The notes beneath the pieces were generated by a model, which was not told where the DNA came from, did no database searches, and was given only the letters and a program-made list of their open reading frames with translations. Of a stretch of 64,000 nt of DNA, positions 24,284-36,148 are shown piece by piece (position 1 is the first letter of the stretch; the number at the start of each line of letters is the position of its first letter). The translations under genes and the position numbers were made by a program. The stretch is taken from NCBI RefSeq assembly GCF_001540865.1, contig NC_033621.1:24084973-24148972 (forward strand), in the 5' to 3' direction. Source of the DNA: Ananas comosus (taxonomy: Eukaryota; Streptophyta; Magnoliopsida; Poales; Bromeliaceae).

Positions 24284-24293
24284 AACATGTTGT

Positions 24294-24656
24294 GGGGAAA
24301 TGAGGATGGGATTTGATGCTAAGGCTAGTTGAAGTAATCATTGTTGCAAAGTAGTGAAGAATCATTAATGTTCACACTAGAGGGAAAATTAGTTAAAAAA
24401 AAAAAAGAAAAAAAAAAAAGTGGGCATGAACTTTTGGTTATTATGCTTTTGGGGTAGCTTTTAATTGACTTGAATAGGCTTTTATTATACACACTTTGTA
24501 GATTGATATCATTGAGTGAGAACTAAAGTCCTTGCGTCCAAATTCACAACCAAATAAATATAATATTTTTTAAATTAAAATCAAATCATCTATTAACAGA
24601 GTATTTACTATACGCAGATCAAATAAATAAAGAAAGAAAATAATTCCTTACTTATT
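24294..24656. other. Intergenic, nothing recognised
   Basis: AT-rich sequence with an A/G run near 24400. No exon or element boundary is visible. Confidence 0.35.
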
Positions 24657-25761
24657 TTCTATTTTACTGAGTTTTGCTAAAATATATACATGCGCATGAG
24701 AAAAAAAACAAAAAATACGAGTTCCCATAAGAACATGTGTAGACAACGCGAGTGCGTTGGGATATTGTGGAAACGTATACATCATCCACAATAGCCTTTT
24801 GCGTTACGGAGAGGCCCCAAAGAAAACATATATATATACACACATGCACCTCAATTTTGTTCTCAGGGTTACGTAGATAGAGATATTTTTGAGGATGGGG
24901 TTTGTTAATGAATTATTGTAGTTGTTGTTGCTAGGAAGAGAGAGAGAGAGAGAGGGCCACACGTGTGACGTGGCTACAGGAACTCCCTACAACAAACCAA
25001 TTTGGGACCGACCACTTCACACGTGGGATCCTCTTAACACGTGGAAATTTATGATAAGAGTATAGAATTTTTTGTACTCATGAAGTTTTGTTTGGTATTA
25101 CGAAAATATTACGTCATATATTATGAGAAAGTATGATAGAAAAATGTCATATTTATTTTTGTATATAATATTGCGTTTTGTATATCGTAATGAGTCGATT
25201 ATGATATATTTTTTACAGTCCCATCGAAGAACGTAGAAATATATCCCTATATATTTTTATCCCGACTTAATTTTATCTAATAGCGTCAAATATACCTCAA
25301 TACCAAACTAAGCCTAACTCGTTTTCGATAATGGAGCTTCCGAATCGATGATCCACTCGGTTAAATATGATATAGAGTATTTGAAACTTTTAAAAAATAA
25401 ATTTCGTAATTTTTCGAAATCATAATAAAATCCATCAAGCGGACATAAAATAGATTATCAAAATTGAACAATATCCTAAAAATGGATTATCAGATTTTTC
25501 AATTCAAGATCGGAGTTATTAATCTCTATCTAGATAGTGAATAGAATTTTCTATCACATTCAACCAATTTTGATTCTTTTACACCGCTAAACTAGCAAGT
25601 ATTCCATACCCGCCGTTAAAAATTGCCAATTTTGAGATATTTTGATCGAAAGGTAAATAATGTCCAAAAATTATAAAATTTGACTTCTAAAAATTTTAAA
25701 TGCTCTAGATAATGTTTAACAGTATGGATCGTCGATTCGGAAGCTGTATCATCGAAAACAA

Positions 25762-25793
25762 CTTATGAGTACGAGAGGGATCGTACTCATAAG
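25762..25793. repeat. Hairpin, 13-bp stem and 6-nt loop
   Basis: CTTATGAGTACGA and TCGTACTCATAAG are perfect reverse complements separated by GAGGGA. The second 2.1-kb copy keeps it at 27906-27937 with one mismatch in the stem. It lies in the centre of a larger inverted arrangement of CGATTCGGAAGCT words (25320-25360 and 25725-25765). Confidence 0.8.
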
Positions 25794-26573
25794 AATACAG
25801 CAGCCGGAATGATCCAAATCGACGATCAGCACCCTTACATATAATTTATATCACTTAAAACATCTATAGAAACTAAATGTCACAGTTTTTCGATATTATT
25901 CTCTTATCTATCAAGTAGACAAGAAAATGAACGGTTGGAAATGAATATCATTTAAAATTTGATGATAGGAGTTTTGTAATCAAGATCAAAAGTATAGATC
26001 TTACTTAAATAGTTTAAAAGATTTTCTAACTAAATTCAATTAATTTGACTATCTTTGTGTTGTTAAACAAGAAAACGTCTCATATTGACCATTAAAATTA
26101 TAATTTTTGAAACATTAGGTCAGTGATGTCGGTAATTTAATTTCTAAATATTTCAAATAGTATAAGATTATATCAACAGTACCGATCATCGATTCGGAGG
26201 CTCTATCATAAAAAACGAATAGATGACAACAAAACTCGTTTGCTATTTATCGCATTTCAAACTCAACTCTCTCTATATATACACCACCTACGATTCTAAT
26301 CAGCAATAATATAATAAAGTTTTAATTAAGCGTTAAAATCTTTTTAAGTCGTGAAACTAGGATTCTAATCAGCACTAACAGAGAATTCCCTTTGAAAAGA
26401 GAATCATCAGACTCCAAAATTTATGCATAATTACAGAATCCTTGATTATTTTCTGAATTTGTTTTAATTTTTCCTTTAAAGAAAAACATTCTTCCTTTTG
26501 ATCTTTTCCACATAGAAATGCACATTCACACCCCCTCAAACATGATCAAGAGTCTGCTTTATTTGATTCAGTA

Positions 26574-26594
26574 GATACATACATACATACATAC

Positions 26595-26645
<51 letters not shown>

Positions 26646-26660
26646 TATATGTATATATAT
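26574..26660. repeat. (CATA)n/(TACATA)n microsatellite
   Basis: A pure CATA run followed by ATACAT units. The corresponding tract in the second copy (about 28731-28820) has a different length and order, as expected for two alleles or two old copies. Confidence 0.9.
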
Positions 26661-29006
26661 AAGGAGTACATTTTTGTTCTATCTCTCTCATTTAATTTCT
26701 ATACAAATTTCTCACCATTGCCAAGAAAATAGCTCTTTATGAACATATATAAGATCCTAGAATCTAAGATAAGATAGTACANTCTATTTTACTGAGTTTT
26801 GCTAAAATATATATATATATGCGCATGAGAAAAAAAACAAAAAATACGAGTTCCCATAAGAACGTGTAGACAACGTGAGTGCGTTGGGATATTGTGGAAA
26901 CGTATACATCATCCACAATAGCCTTTTGCGTTACGGAGAGGCCCCAAAGAAAACATATATATATACACACATGCACTGATCAATTTTGTTCTCAGGGTTA
27001 CGTAGATAGAGATATTTTTGAGGATGGGGTTTGTTAACGAATTATTGTAGTTGTTGTTGTTGTTGTTGTTAGAGAGAGAGGGAGAGAGAGAGAGGGAGGG
27101 CCACACGTGTGACGTGGCTACAGGAACTCCCTACAACAAACCAATTTGGGGACCCACCACTTCACACGTGGGATCCTCTTAACACGTGGAAATTTGTGAT
27201 AAGAGTATAGAATTTTTCGTACACATAAAGTTTTGTTTGGTATTACGAAAATATTACGTTATATATTATGAGAAAATATGATAAAAAAATATCATATTAT
27301 TTTTGTATATAATATTGCGTTTTGTATATTGCAATGAGTCGGTTACGATATATTTTTTGCAGTCCCACCGAAGAACGTAGAAATATATCCTTATATATTT
27401 TTATCCCGACTTAATTTTATCTAATAGCGTCAAATAGACCTCAATACCAAACTAAGCCTAACTCGTTTTCGATAATAGAGCTTCCGAATCGATGATCCAC
27501 TCCGTTAAATATGATCTAGAGTATTTGAAACTTCTAAAAAATAAATTTCGTAATTTTTCGAAATTATAATAAAATCTATCAAGCGGACATAAAATAAATG
27601 GTCAAAATTGAACAATATGCTAAAAATGGATGATCAGATTTTTCAATTCAAGATCGGAGTTATTAATCTCTATCTAGATAGTGAATAGAATTTTCTATCA
27701 AATTCAACCAATTTTGATTCTTTTACCCCGCTAAACTAGCAAGTATTCCATACCCGCCGTTAAAAATTGCCAATTTTGAGATATTTTGATCGAAAGGTAA
27801 ATGATGTCCAAAAATTATAAAATTTGACTTCTAAAAATTTTAAATGCTCTAGCTAATGTTTAACGGTATGGATCGTCGATTCGGAAGCTGTATCATCGAA
27901 AACAACTTATGAGTACAAGAGGGATCGTACTCATAAGAATACAGCAGCCGGAATGATCCAAATCGACGATCAGCACCCTTAAATATAATTTATATCACTT
28001 AAAACATCTATAGAAACTAAATTTCACACTTTTTCGATATTATTCTCTTATCTATCAAGTGGACAAGACAATGAACGATTGGAAATAAATATCATTTAAA
28101 AATTGATGATAAGAGTTTTGTAATCAAGATCAAAAGTATAGATCTTATTTAAATAGTTTAAAAGATTTTCTAACTAAATTCAATTAATTTGACTATCTTT
28201 GTGTTGTTAAACGAGAAAACGTCTCATATTGACCATTAAAATTATAATTTTTGAAACCCTTTGACCATTAGGTCAGTGATGTCGGTAATTTAATTTCTAA
28301 ATATTTCAAATAGTATAAGATTATATCAACAGTATCGATCGTCGATTCGGAGGTTCTATCATCAAAAACAAATAGATGACAACAAAACCCGTTTGCTATT
28401 TATCGCATTTCAAACTCAACTCTCTCTATATATACACCAGCTACGATTCTAATCAGCAATAATATAATAAAGTTTTAATTAAGCGTTAAAATCTTTTTAA
28501 GTCGTGAAACTAGGATTCTAATCAGCACTAACAGAGACTTCCCTTTGAAAAGAGAATCATCAGACTCCAAAATTTATGCATAATTACAGAATCCTTGATT
28601 ATTTTCTGAATTTGTTTTAATTTTTCCTTTAAAGAAAAACATTCTTTCTTTTGATCTTTTCCACATAGAAATGCACATTCACACCCCCTCAAACATGATC
28701 AAGAGTCTGCTTTATTTGATTCAGTAGATACATACATACATACATACATATACATATACATATATACATATATATATATACATATACATACATACATATA
28801 CATATATATGTATATATATAAGGAGTACATTTTTGTTCTATCTCTCTTATTTAATTTCTATACAAATTTCTCACCATTGCCAAGAAAATAGCTCTTTATG
28901 AACATATATAAGATCCTAGAATCTAAGATAAGATAGTACATGATCTCATGCAGTAGTTACATTTAACTGCAACCCATTATTGAAGCCAAAGACATGGCAT
29001 GCACTC

Positions 29007-31122
29007 TTAGACAGCGCATTGCCGCGAACTCACTTTCGCGCTCCGCTCATCGAAACCTATACGCTGAGGCGAGATCGGAAAGCAACACCGCAGCGTACTC
29101 GGCACCTTCTCTTTCTTTGGAGCACTAAATTCAAAGCCAAAAGGATTTGAATCCAATGGTTTGAGGAATTCGACACTCTCGAGTTTGTATGTGTTCTCTT
29201 CGGCAGCATTTTGCTTGTTGAGTGGCTTCTCATCTTGCTTTGCTTCCAGGAAAAGGTCAGCTAGTTTCTTCCTGCTAGTCGGAGAAGGTTCCGTATTCGG
29301 GTCGGCAAATTTTGCGACAGAAATAACAACATCAGTTCTCAGCGTCGAAGGCGCGATTATCTGATAGTTAGGTGTACTACCTCGCGACGGGGTGAAATCT
29401 GTAAGGAAAACAAAAACATCACAAGAACATCACGGTGAATTGTGATTAGTCCTGTGAACAAGTCAGTTAAACAGATCAGTCCCTGATCGCACCATAGACA
29501 TTGTTTTTAGAATGTCATATCCCCTGTTTCAATCTAAACTCGAATCACCCAGACAATCATGGGCATGTTTACAATTGCAAGAAAAATACGATAAGATCAC
29601 AGACTAATCTGTTTGAATGCAAAATTCAGACACCAAATTGCATTTCATGAAAGTTCAGAGGACACCAAATTGCATTTCATGAAAGTTCAGAGGATACCCA
29701 TAGCTTTAATTCTAATCAAGCGCTCAGATATGAAAAATGAGAACGAATTGTCGGTAGAGCGAGAGGAGATGAGAGTTACCTCCATTAACACTGAAAAAGT
29801 CATCCTCACAGTCGGAGTCCAACCATGCTCGCGAATCAAAGAAAAATTCCTCCTTACTTCCTGCCGCTAGCGCAAAGGATTATAGGATCAGAAAATATGT
29901 AGCTTGCCAAAAGCTTAAAAATCCTCATACAATAACTTAAGCCTCATACAATTTTTGTTAAGAAAAATATGTAAAACAAAATTCTTGAGTGAAATGAATA
30001 ACTCTTTAGTAGCATTTTTGGTCGAATTTGACCCTTTATTTCTACGATTTGCATTCAATTCAATATGATTGAATTACATCCACTGTTGAAGCTTCAGCTT
30101 CAGCTTCAAGTGTACTTCAACCACACATGATTACAGGAATACCAGAAGAACAGGTTATTTTAGATAAGTCCTACTATAAAGTTTCTCGTCTTGCGAGTGA
30201 GCGAAAAGGAACTTATCGAGAAAACATCATGCTCATTAACTCTCATTAACTCTGACACATCAAGGTCAATTGTGTTCGATCCGCTGCGCAATCTGAGAAA
30301 ATAGCAAGTAAAAACATACAAGGTAGAAACAAGAAAAATCAAGTGTAGCATGTTTCTCAGGACACCTCCCCCACTCAAAATTCCAAAATTGGTACACTTT
30401 ATCCCCAAACTTGAAACATGTACACTCACTTTATTAAACAGCTAATGAGGCCAAGAACTCTCAATATTTAGGAAACAGATATCAAAATCCAACAACCCAA
30501 GCAGTACCCAAAAATATGTTTAAATGAAGCAAATTAAACAAATTTCACACTTTAAATAATCTGTCCTCAGGGATTATTATCATACAAAATATGTCAAAAC
30601 CCACATATCAATTATAAATATAAAAAAATAAGAACATAAATATCATCATCAGCCAAAGATGCAGGTACAACAAAGTCACCAAAAAGTTATAGTTGTTAGA
30701 TAAAGACAAGATTTTTTTTTTTTTTTTTCTCAGACCATACTTGTAGAATAAAATAACCAAACACCATGAGAACGTTTCATGCACTAAAAAATGATGTGCA
30801 CATACAAAAGATGAGCATCTATCTAGTAGATAAAATCTCTTCCCCTTTTCAACACAAAAAAGTACAAAAAGCCACCATAAAGAAGAACTAAAACAAATAA
30901 ACAAGACAAAGTAAACAAAAGTAAAGGGGAAAAGGTTTTAGAGATCATACCAAGCTCTGAGCTCTCCACATGCTTCTCCTCAGAGTGAAATTCCCCAACC
31001 GGGTTTTTTCCATTCAAAGGCCTCTCCTTGGTGGGTGATGCTGTGAAGATCCTCTTGGCCTTAGAGCCTATGCCCACAATAACAACTCTTGGGCTCTTAT
31101 GAATTGAAGCACAAGCACCCAT
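29007..31122 (-). CDS. At3g27210-like protein of unknown function, 3 exons, 214 aa
   Basis: Plant-specific uncharacterised family. Minus-strand exons: 30951-31122, 29780-29860 and 29007-29398 (172+81+392 nt, closing in frame). The N-terminus MGACASIHKS has Gly2 and Cys4, a typical myristoylation and palmitoylation site, so membrane attachment is likely. The family core is FFFDSRAWLDSDCEDDFFSV then NGGDFTPSRGSTP. A basic stretch (TSRKKLADLFLEAKQ) and a C-terminal LRCCFPI segment follow. Introns 1 and 2 are about 1.1 kb and 0.4 kb. The 5' region carries a (GA)n tract near 31502-31530. The biochemical role is unknown; I recognise the family pattern only. Confidence 0.82.
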
Positions 31123-31502
31123 CTTTTAAACTAGAAGCCACTATATCACCCCTAAGATACAAAAAGAAGCTCTAAACCCAGCAAAATTAACAAGGAAAAA
31201 AAGGAAAAAGAGAAGAACGAGGGGGAGAAAGGTACAAAAATAGGAAAAAAAAAAAAAAACTAGATAAAAGTAGTATGGAAGGGTGAGTGGGATCTACTTT
31301 GTTTCATGCTTTAAGATTTGTAAACCTGTTTGATAGCAGAAGTGGTCATGATCAGAACAGTTGAGAAGGAAAAGAAGGGAAAGTTTTTGTCTTGCTTTAA
31401 GTACTACTAACTTCATGAATTATTTTTAGGGGGTTTAGGATAAAACTTGGAATAGAAAAATGAGTTCTTTGGAAGGAAAATTTAACACATGAGAGAGAAA
31501 AT

Positions 31503-31534
<32 letters not shown>

Positions 31535-33038
31535 AGAGAGTTGGAGTATTAATAGGGAGTTGAAAGTGAAGGGATGAATGGGAATTAGATACTTCTATTG
31601 GGGCCCCAACATGTAACTTCCTGACCCTTTTTCACTCGTTTTTTTGGGTTTTCCTTTCATATAATTAGATGATGCCATTATCATGGGAAGGTAGATTGAT
31701 GCAATAGTTGACTATATAATATTGGAAGACTCCAGATAGCTTAAACATAAAATATGAAGGACTAAAATTTTTAATTCGATTATAGCATTTTAAACAGTGG
31801 TTAGATATAAGAGATTAAGCAGTGGAATAACCTCTTCTCCCCCTTTATATTCAAATGCTAATTTTTTATCTGAGAACAGTAGTTCTCGGTTATCTATAAT
31901 AATCGGGTATAACTATTCCCACCAACACTTTCATTTTTTATATATAACTATTCATTATTTTTCTTATTCCATATTACTATCCAAACGCTATTTTTCTTAT
32001 CCCCGGAAACAACCCAATTTTCATCCAAACGTTATTTTTCTTATCCTCATACTTGTACCTATTTTTGTAATAACTAGTTCTTACTTATACCCGAACCAAA
32101 CGGTGCCTTAAGAAAGTTAAATATGTTAGAATTAGAGTAGCTCTAGAATGGATAATTTTCTGGAAAGTGGAGCATATCAGTTAAAACTAGTGAGAAAATT
32201 AGTGAGATTAAGTCTTACATTATCATATGGTTATGAATTTCTAAATTCGGTTATAGCGGATATAAGATGTTAAGAAAGTTAAGCATGGTAGGACTGGAGT
32301 AATCCTAAGATGGATAACCTTTTAAAAAATTAGGCATCACAATATCTTTCTTTATTTTCTTATTATTAAAGTTGCTTATAGGCTCTTTATCTTCAGAAAA
32401 TAGATATCATTTATATTATCCAAAGAACATAAGTCTTCAAATTCTCTATTTTTGTTATAATTATATGAGGGTACTAGACCTTCAACTCACAGAAAACTCG
32501 ATTATTATCACTTAAAAAATGAAAGAAATCAGGATTATGTTATTAATCGTTCTTCACAATGTAATCATCCACCCACAAAGAAAAAGAAAATCGAGGATGG
32601 TAAAAAATAAATAGTAATAATATGAATAAGCTAAAATTTATAAATCAAGAGATATTTCAATTATAACTTTCACAACCATCCATTCCACATTAAAAAGCAT
32701 CAACTTTATCCCCTCCTCATATTATCTCTAGTTTCAGGTGTGCTTAGGTACACCAGATGTGAGCACAATGGGTCATTTCAAATAAGAGCTCATAAAGTTT
32801 GATTGCAACTTCTTATCTAATTAAATGATAATCCACCGATCAAGAGTTGGGAATAAACTTCATTAAATAATAATATAAATTATAATCTAATAAGAAATAA
32901 TTAACTCAACATCTGATGCATGGTACATAGCTCGATAAGACTCAAATTCAAGTCCTTTTGTTCTGATATCAAGCTAAAGTACATAAATCAATCATTATTT
33001 TTCTAAAGAATTAAATTAATAGATACTTTTAATATTTA
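31123..33038. other. Intergenic: promoter side, (GA)n, MITE-like end
   Basis: (GA)n at about 31502-31530 lies upstream of the At3g27210-like gene. Around 31840-32110 the sequence has MITE-like features ending CCGAACCAAACGGTGCCTTAA, but a matching 5' end was not identified. The rest is AT-rich without signals. Confidence 0.4.
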
Positions 33039-33392
33039 GGGAAAACTTCAAAAACCCCTGTGGTTTCGTGCATTCTCACTTTGCTATCCTGTGGTTTAAA
33101 ACGTATCAATTTGCCACCCTGTGGTTTCGCTTTTATCTTTTTGTTATCAATTTTATTATTATTTTTTTTTAAAATCAGTGACAAAGTTAAAATTAAAGGA
33201 TACTAAAGTGACTATTCGATAAATATAGATGGTTATCTGAAGTTTTTTGTATATAATTTAACGAAATATTAACGAAAAAGCTTCCGAAAAGATAAAAATG
33301 AAACCACAGGGGGGTAAATTGATACGTTTTAAACCACAGGGTAGCAAAATGAGAATGCACGAAACCACAGGAGGGGTTTTTGAAGTTTTCCC
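33039..33392. mobile_element. Mutator-type MITE with about 100-bp TIRs and 9-bp TSD
   Basis: Starts GGGAAAACTTCAAAAACCCC and ends with its reverse complement; inverted arms of about 100 bp repeat the word CCTGTGGTTT. It is flanked by a perfect 9-bp duplication TAATATTTA (33030-33038 and 33393-33401), the length typical of Mutator-like elements. The 354-bp body has no coding capacity. Related copies lie at 53141, 54980 and 58190. Confidence 0.92.
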
Positions 33393-33859
33393 TAATATTT
33401 ATATTCAAAAGTAGTCGAGAATAAGTGATTAATCATTTTGAGGGGAAAATAGAAATGGATAATATCTCTTTCAATATCTAGGTGATGAGGATATACACAC
33501 AGTATTATCACTGTCGCCAATCCTGTTATTTTATAACACATGGATTTTTCATTGACAAGTTGTGTTGTAGCACATCTCTCTCTCTCTCTCTCTCTCTCTC
33601 TTCTTCGTTGTCATGGTTGTGTCCTGTTGTGGCTGCTAAGGTAGAGGCTGGTGTTGATTCTTCACCATGGTCGGCAGTCGTGACTTTAAACGAAAAAAAC
33701 AACAAATCTAGTTTGCAATCTCTATTGTGGAATTTTCTTCACACCTTTTTTTTTTAGCGAGTGTATGTATCATTTAAGTTACCGTATTCTTGAGACCACA
33801 GAATTTTTTATAATATAAAATTTTATGGACATAAGATCGTTCTCGTGATGTGCAAATAG
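33393..33859. other. Intergenic with (CT)n tract
   Basis: (TC)n at about 33573-33602. A short frame at 33482-33757 spans it but shows no domain. Nothing else was recognised. Confidence 0.4.
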
Positions 33860-34277
33860 TATAATAGCCTAATCCGTTAGTTATAATAATTCGTCGAGTT
33901 CAAACTATCAGCCCAAAATATTTAAGTTCAGTTATCATTACTAACACATGAGATTTCATATAATCCAATCAAAATTATTTCTGTTTAGACCCTGACGTCC
34001 TCGCCGAGTCTAAATTCAGGTCAGAATTACCTACATAAGTGATCTCTACGGATTCAAGAGGTGGCTCTCATCAAATTCGTTGGTATAGTATTTTACCCTG
34101 CATAAAGCTTAGTTCTCACACTTCTAGCTGGTATTCAGCTCTGATACTAATTGTAATGATCCGACCCATTAATAATAATAACTTATTAGATACAAACCAC
34201 CGATCAAAAATATTTAAATCTAGTTATCATTATTATCGTATGAGACCTCATATAATCCAATTAGAATTATTTTATGC
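33860..34277 (-). mobile_element. TRIM element, intergenic copy
   Basis: Direct repeats at about 33861-33985 and 34152-34277 share TAATAATAA, AAAATATTTAA and CATATAATCCAAT words. Immediately left of the right repeat is GCTCTGATACTA (34138-34149), the reverse complement of an initiator tRNA-Met primer-binding site, so the element is on the minus strand. It belongs to the same family as 38678-39071 (both contain TAGaCCCTGACGT and CTCACACTTCT.GCTGG). Confidence 0.75.
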
Positions 34278-34717
34278 GAAATTATTGAAGCGTTATAGAT
34301 AACGAGATGCAATATTTAGCATCTTTTGTCAGATACCTGCTATTTTATTGTAATTTGTGTGTCAAAGAGTATGGACTTCGTCACAAACGAGAAAGTCAAT
34401 CTAACTTCTTTTTTAGTTTTTTCACATTGTCGGCAGGCATTACTATCTCCCTTATCACTAATTAGTGCTGGTCATTCAGACCAGCAATAATTAGCGTAAA
34501 AAATAATTATTGCTAATGAATAAGTGGAGGAAAAGAAAATCCAATTTTAATGGTGGTTACTTCACTATTTATGTAAAAAAAAAAAATGTATGGAGATCCT
34601 CTCAAATATTGGCCATCACACATGAACTTCAATTTTTAAATTTTATTTATTCTAATTAAATTATTTTAGCCAGGCAAAGTAAAAATTTACTAAACTAATC
34701 ATTTTGAAACCCCTATT
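34278..34717. other. Intergenic, nothing recognised
   Basis: A short near-palindromic stretch around 34460-34510 (ATTAGTGCTGGTCATTCAGA / CCAGCAATAATTA) may be a MITE remnant. No gene. Confidence 0.35.
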
Positions 34718-35076
34718 AGGGATGCAAACGAAGCGAATTTAGAAACAGGAGGGATCCTCCACCTCCAACTTTATTTTTTATCGGATTGTAGTGGATTCGG
34801 GCAGATTAATTTTAATTTTATTTTTGGCCCTCATTTTCCGCTTCATTATGAGCAAATCGAGATGAGATCAGATTTTTTGACAAATTTTTAGCCGATCAGG
34901 GCTAATCGAAGCAAGAAATGTGTCTCCTGCCTCCCACTCTATTAACTTACTAAATTCAGACGAATTCAGGACAACTTATATTTTTTTATATTCTTTTGTT
35001 CCCACTTATCGTCCTATTCAGGGCAGATCAGAAAGAAAGCTTTATTAACTCAGCTCAGAAACATTTGCATCCTTAC
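34718..35076. mobile_element. hAT-like MITE with 8-bp TSD
   Basis: Termini AGGGATGCAAACG and (reverse complement) AAGGATGCAAATG. It is flanked by the 8-bp direct repeat CCCCTATT (34710-34717 and 35077-35084). Both the end sequence and the 8-bp duplication fit hAT-family miniature elements. No coding capacity. Confidence 0.85.
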
Positions 35077-35084
35077 CCCCTATT

Positions 35085-35172
35085 TTCAGCTAAGTTTATT
35101 TCTACATGAAATAAACGAAGCGGGTAGCGTGCTATTTATCTCTCTTAAAAAAAAAAGAAAAGAAAAAAAACA
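35085..35172 (+). mobile_element. 3' end of a SINE copy
   Basis: AGCTAAGTTTATTTCTACAT then AATAAACGAAGCGGGTAGCG and GCTATTTATCTCTC followed by an A-rich tail match the 3' half of the SINE at 35600-35751. The 5' half is missing. Confidence 0.7.
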
Positions 35173-35599
35173 CAGGTGTCTCCATACAATTTTAGATATT
35201 ATCTTATTATTTTATCTTATTTTTTATTTTTTTATTATTACTATTTTTAGTTCCTTCAATTTGTCTTCTTTGGGTAGTTGGATTAGGGTGGGGCTGCCTT
35301 CCCATAGAAAACTAGGAGAAGGAAAGTTCATTTTTTCCTCTCTTGTCTCCATTGAATTGAATGGTCCCCCCTTGGCACCACATCTCACTGATAAATAAAT
35401 AAATAAATAAATCCCTTATATGGGCCATGCAAAAGGGCCATAAGATCCAGCCCATTTTAGGTCCAAAGGCATCCAAAAAATCCAAAAACTGAAAAAAAAA
35501 AAAAAGAAAAAAAGAAAAAAAGAAGAAGAAGAAACATGTGGAGGTACCCAACTTGAGTGTGAACTCAAAATAAGCAAATTTTGAGTTTAATACTCATAT

Positions 35600-35751
35600 A
35601 GCGCAAGTGACGAAGGGGTTGATCAGTTGATGGTTGGTATCCGAGGTTTCAAGTTTGAATTCTAACCGATTCATATTTTTAGATAAGTTTATTTTTAAAT
35701 AAAATAAACGAAGCAGGTAATATGCTACTTATCTTTCAAAAAAAAAAGCGA
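35600..35751 (+). mobile_element. tRNA-derived SINE
   Basis: An A-box-like segment TAGCGCAAGTGACGAAGGGG is followed about 35 bp later by a B-box-like GGTTTCAAGTTTGAATTC. The tail is AATAAACGAAGCAGGTAATA, TGCTACTTATCTTTC and A10. This is the layout of plant tRNA-type SINEs with an internal Pol III promoter. Another full copy lies on the minus strand at 59011-59160. Confidence 0.8.
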
Positions 35752-36027
35752 AAATAATTATGATATGAATAGTATAAGAGAGAGGGTAGGAGATATATAA
35801 TAGTGAATAATTGTTTTAGATGAACTTTTCTTTTGGTTATTAGGAATGAAATTTAATTGCATTGACTTTATTATTTTGATTATATATATAACTTACATTA
35901 AAATTAAGAATTAGAAAATAAAAAGTACAAAAAAAAAAAAGAAAAAAAGGGCTCTTTTGGACTAGTAAACGTTGAATACTTGAATGTATACCTCTATATA
36001 TATTGTTGGAGGTGTCGTCAAACCCAC

Positions 36028-36061
<34 letters not shown>

Positions 36062-36148
36062 TTGCTTTTACTACTCACCAACCCCCTCACCTTCCCCTTC
36101 TCTCCGACGACGAGAGAGAGAGAGAGAGAGCGAGAGAATCGAGGGCTA
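35752..36148. promoter_or_regulatory. Epimerase promoter and 5' UTR with (CT)n and (GA)n tracts
   Basis: (CT)n at about 36029-36062 and (GA)n at about 36112-36132 lie in the presumed 5' UTR, 17-120 bp before the start codon. The two tracts are complementary and could pair in the mRNA. Pyrimidine-rich leader tracts are common in plant promoters; the pairing is inferred. Confidence 0.55.

Larger units (their letters stand above)
24657..28940. repeat. Tandem pair of a 2.1-kb non-coding block joined at an N
   Basis: 24657-26781 and 26783-28940 align end to end with scattered substitutions, small indels and different microsatellite lengths, at roughly 95% identity by eye. The N at 26782 lies exactly between the last base of copy 1 and the first base of copy 2. 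Only copy 1 keeps the left flank and only copy 2 continues into the 3' UTR of the next gene. Each copy has a GA tract, several inverted and direct copies of a CGATTCGGAAGCT-type word, a hairpin, and a (CATA)n tract. No open frames. Confidence 0.9.

Noticed and set aside
26574..26660. CRISPR-like regular repeat
   Set aside because: Simple (CATA)n microsatellite in a plant genome; no spacer structure.
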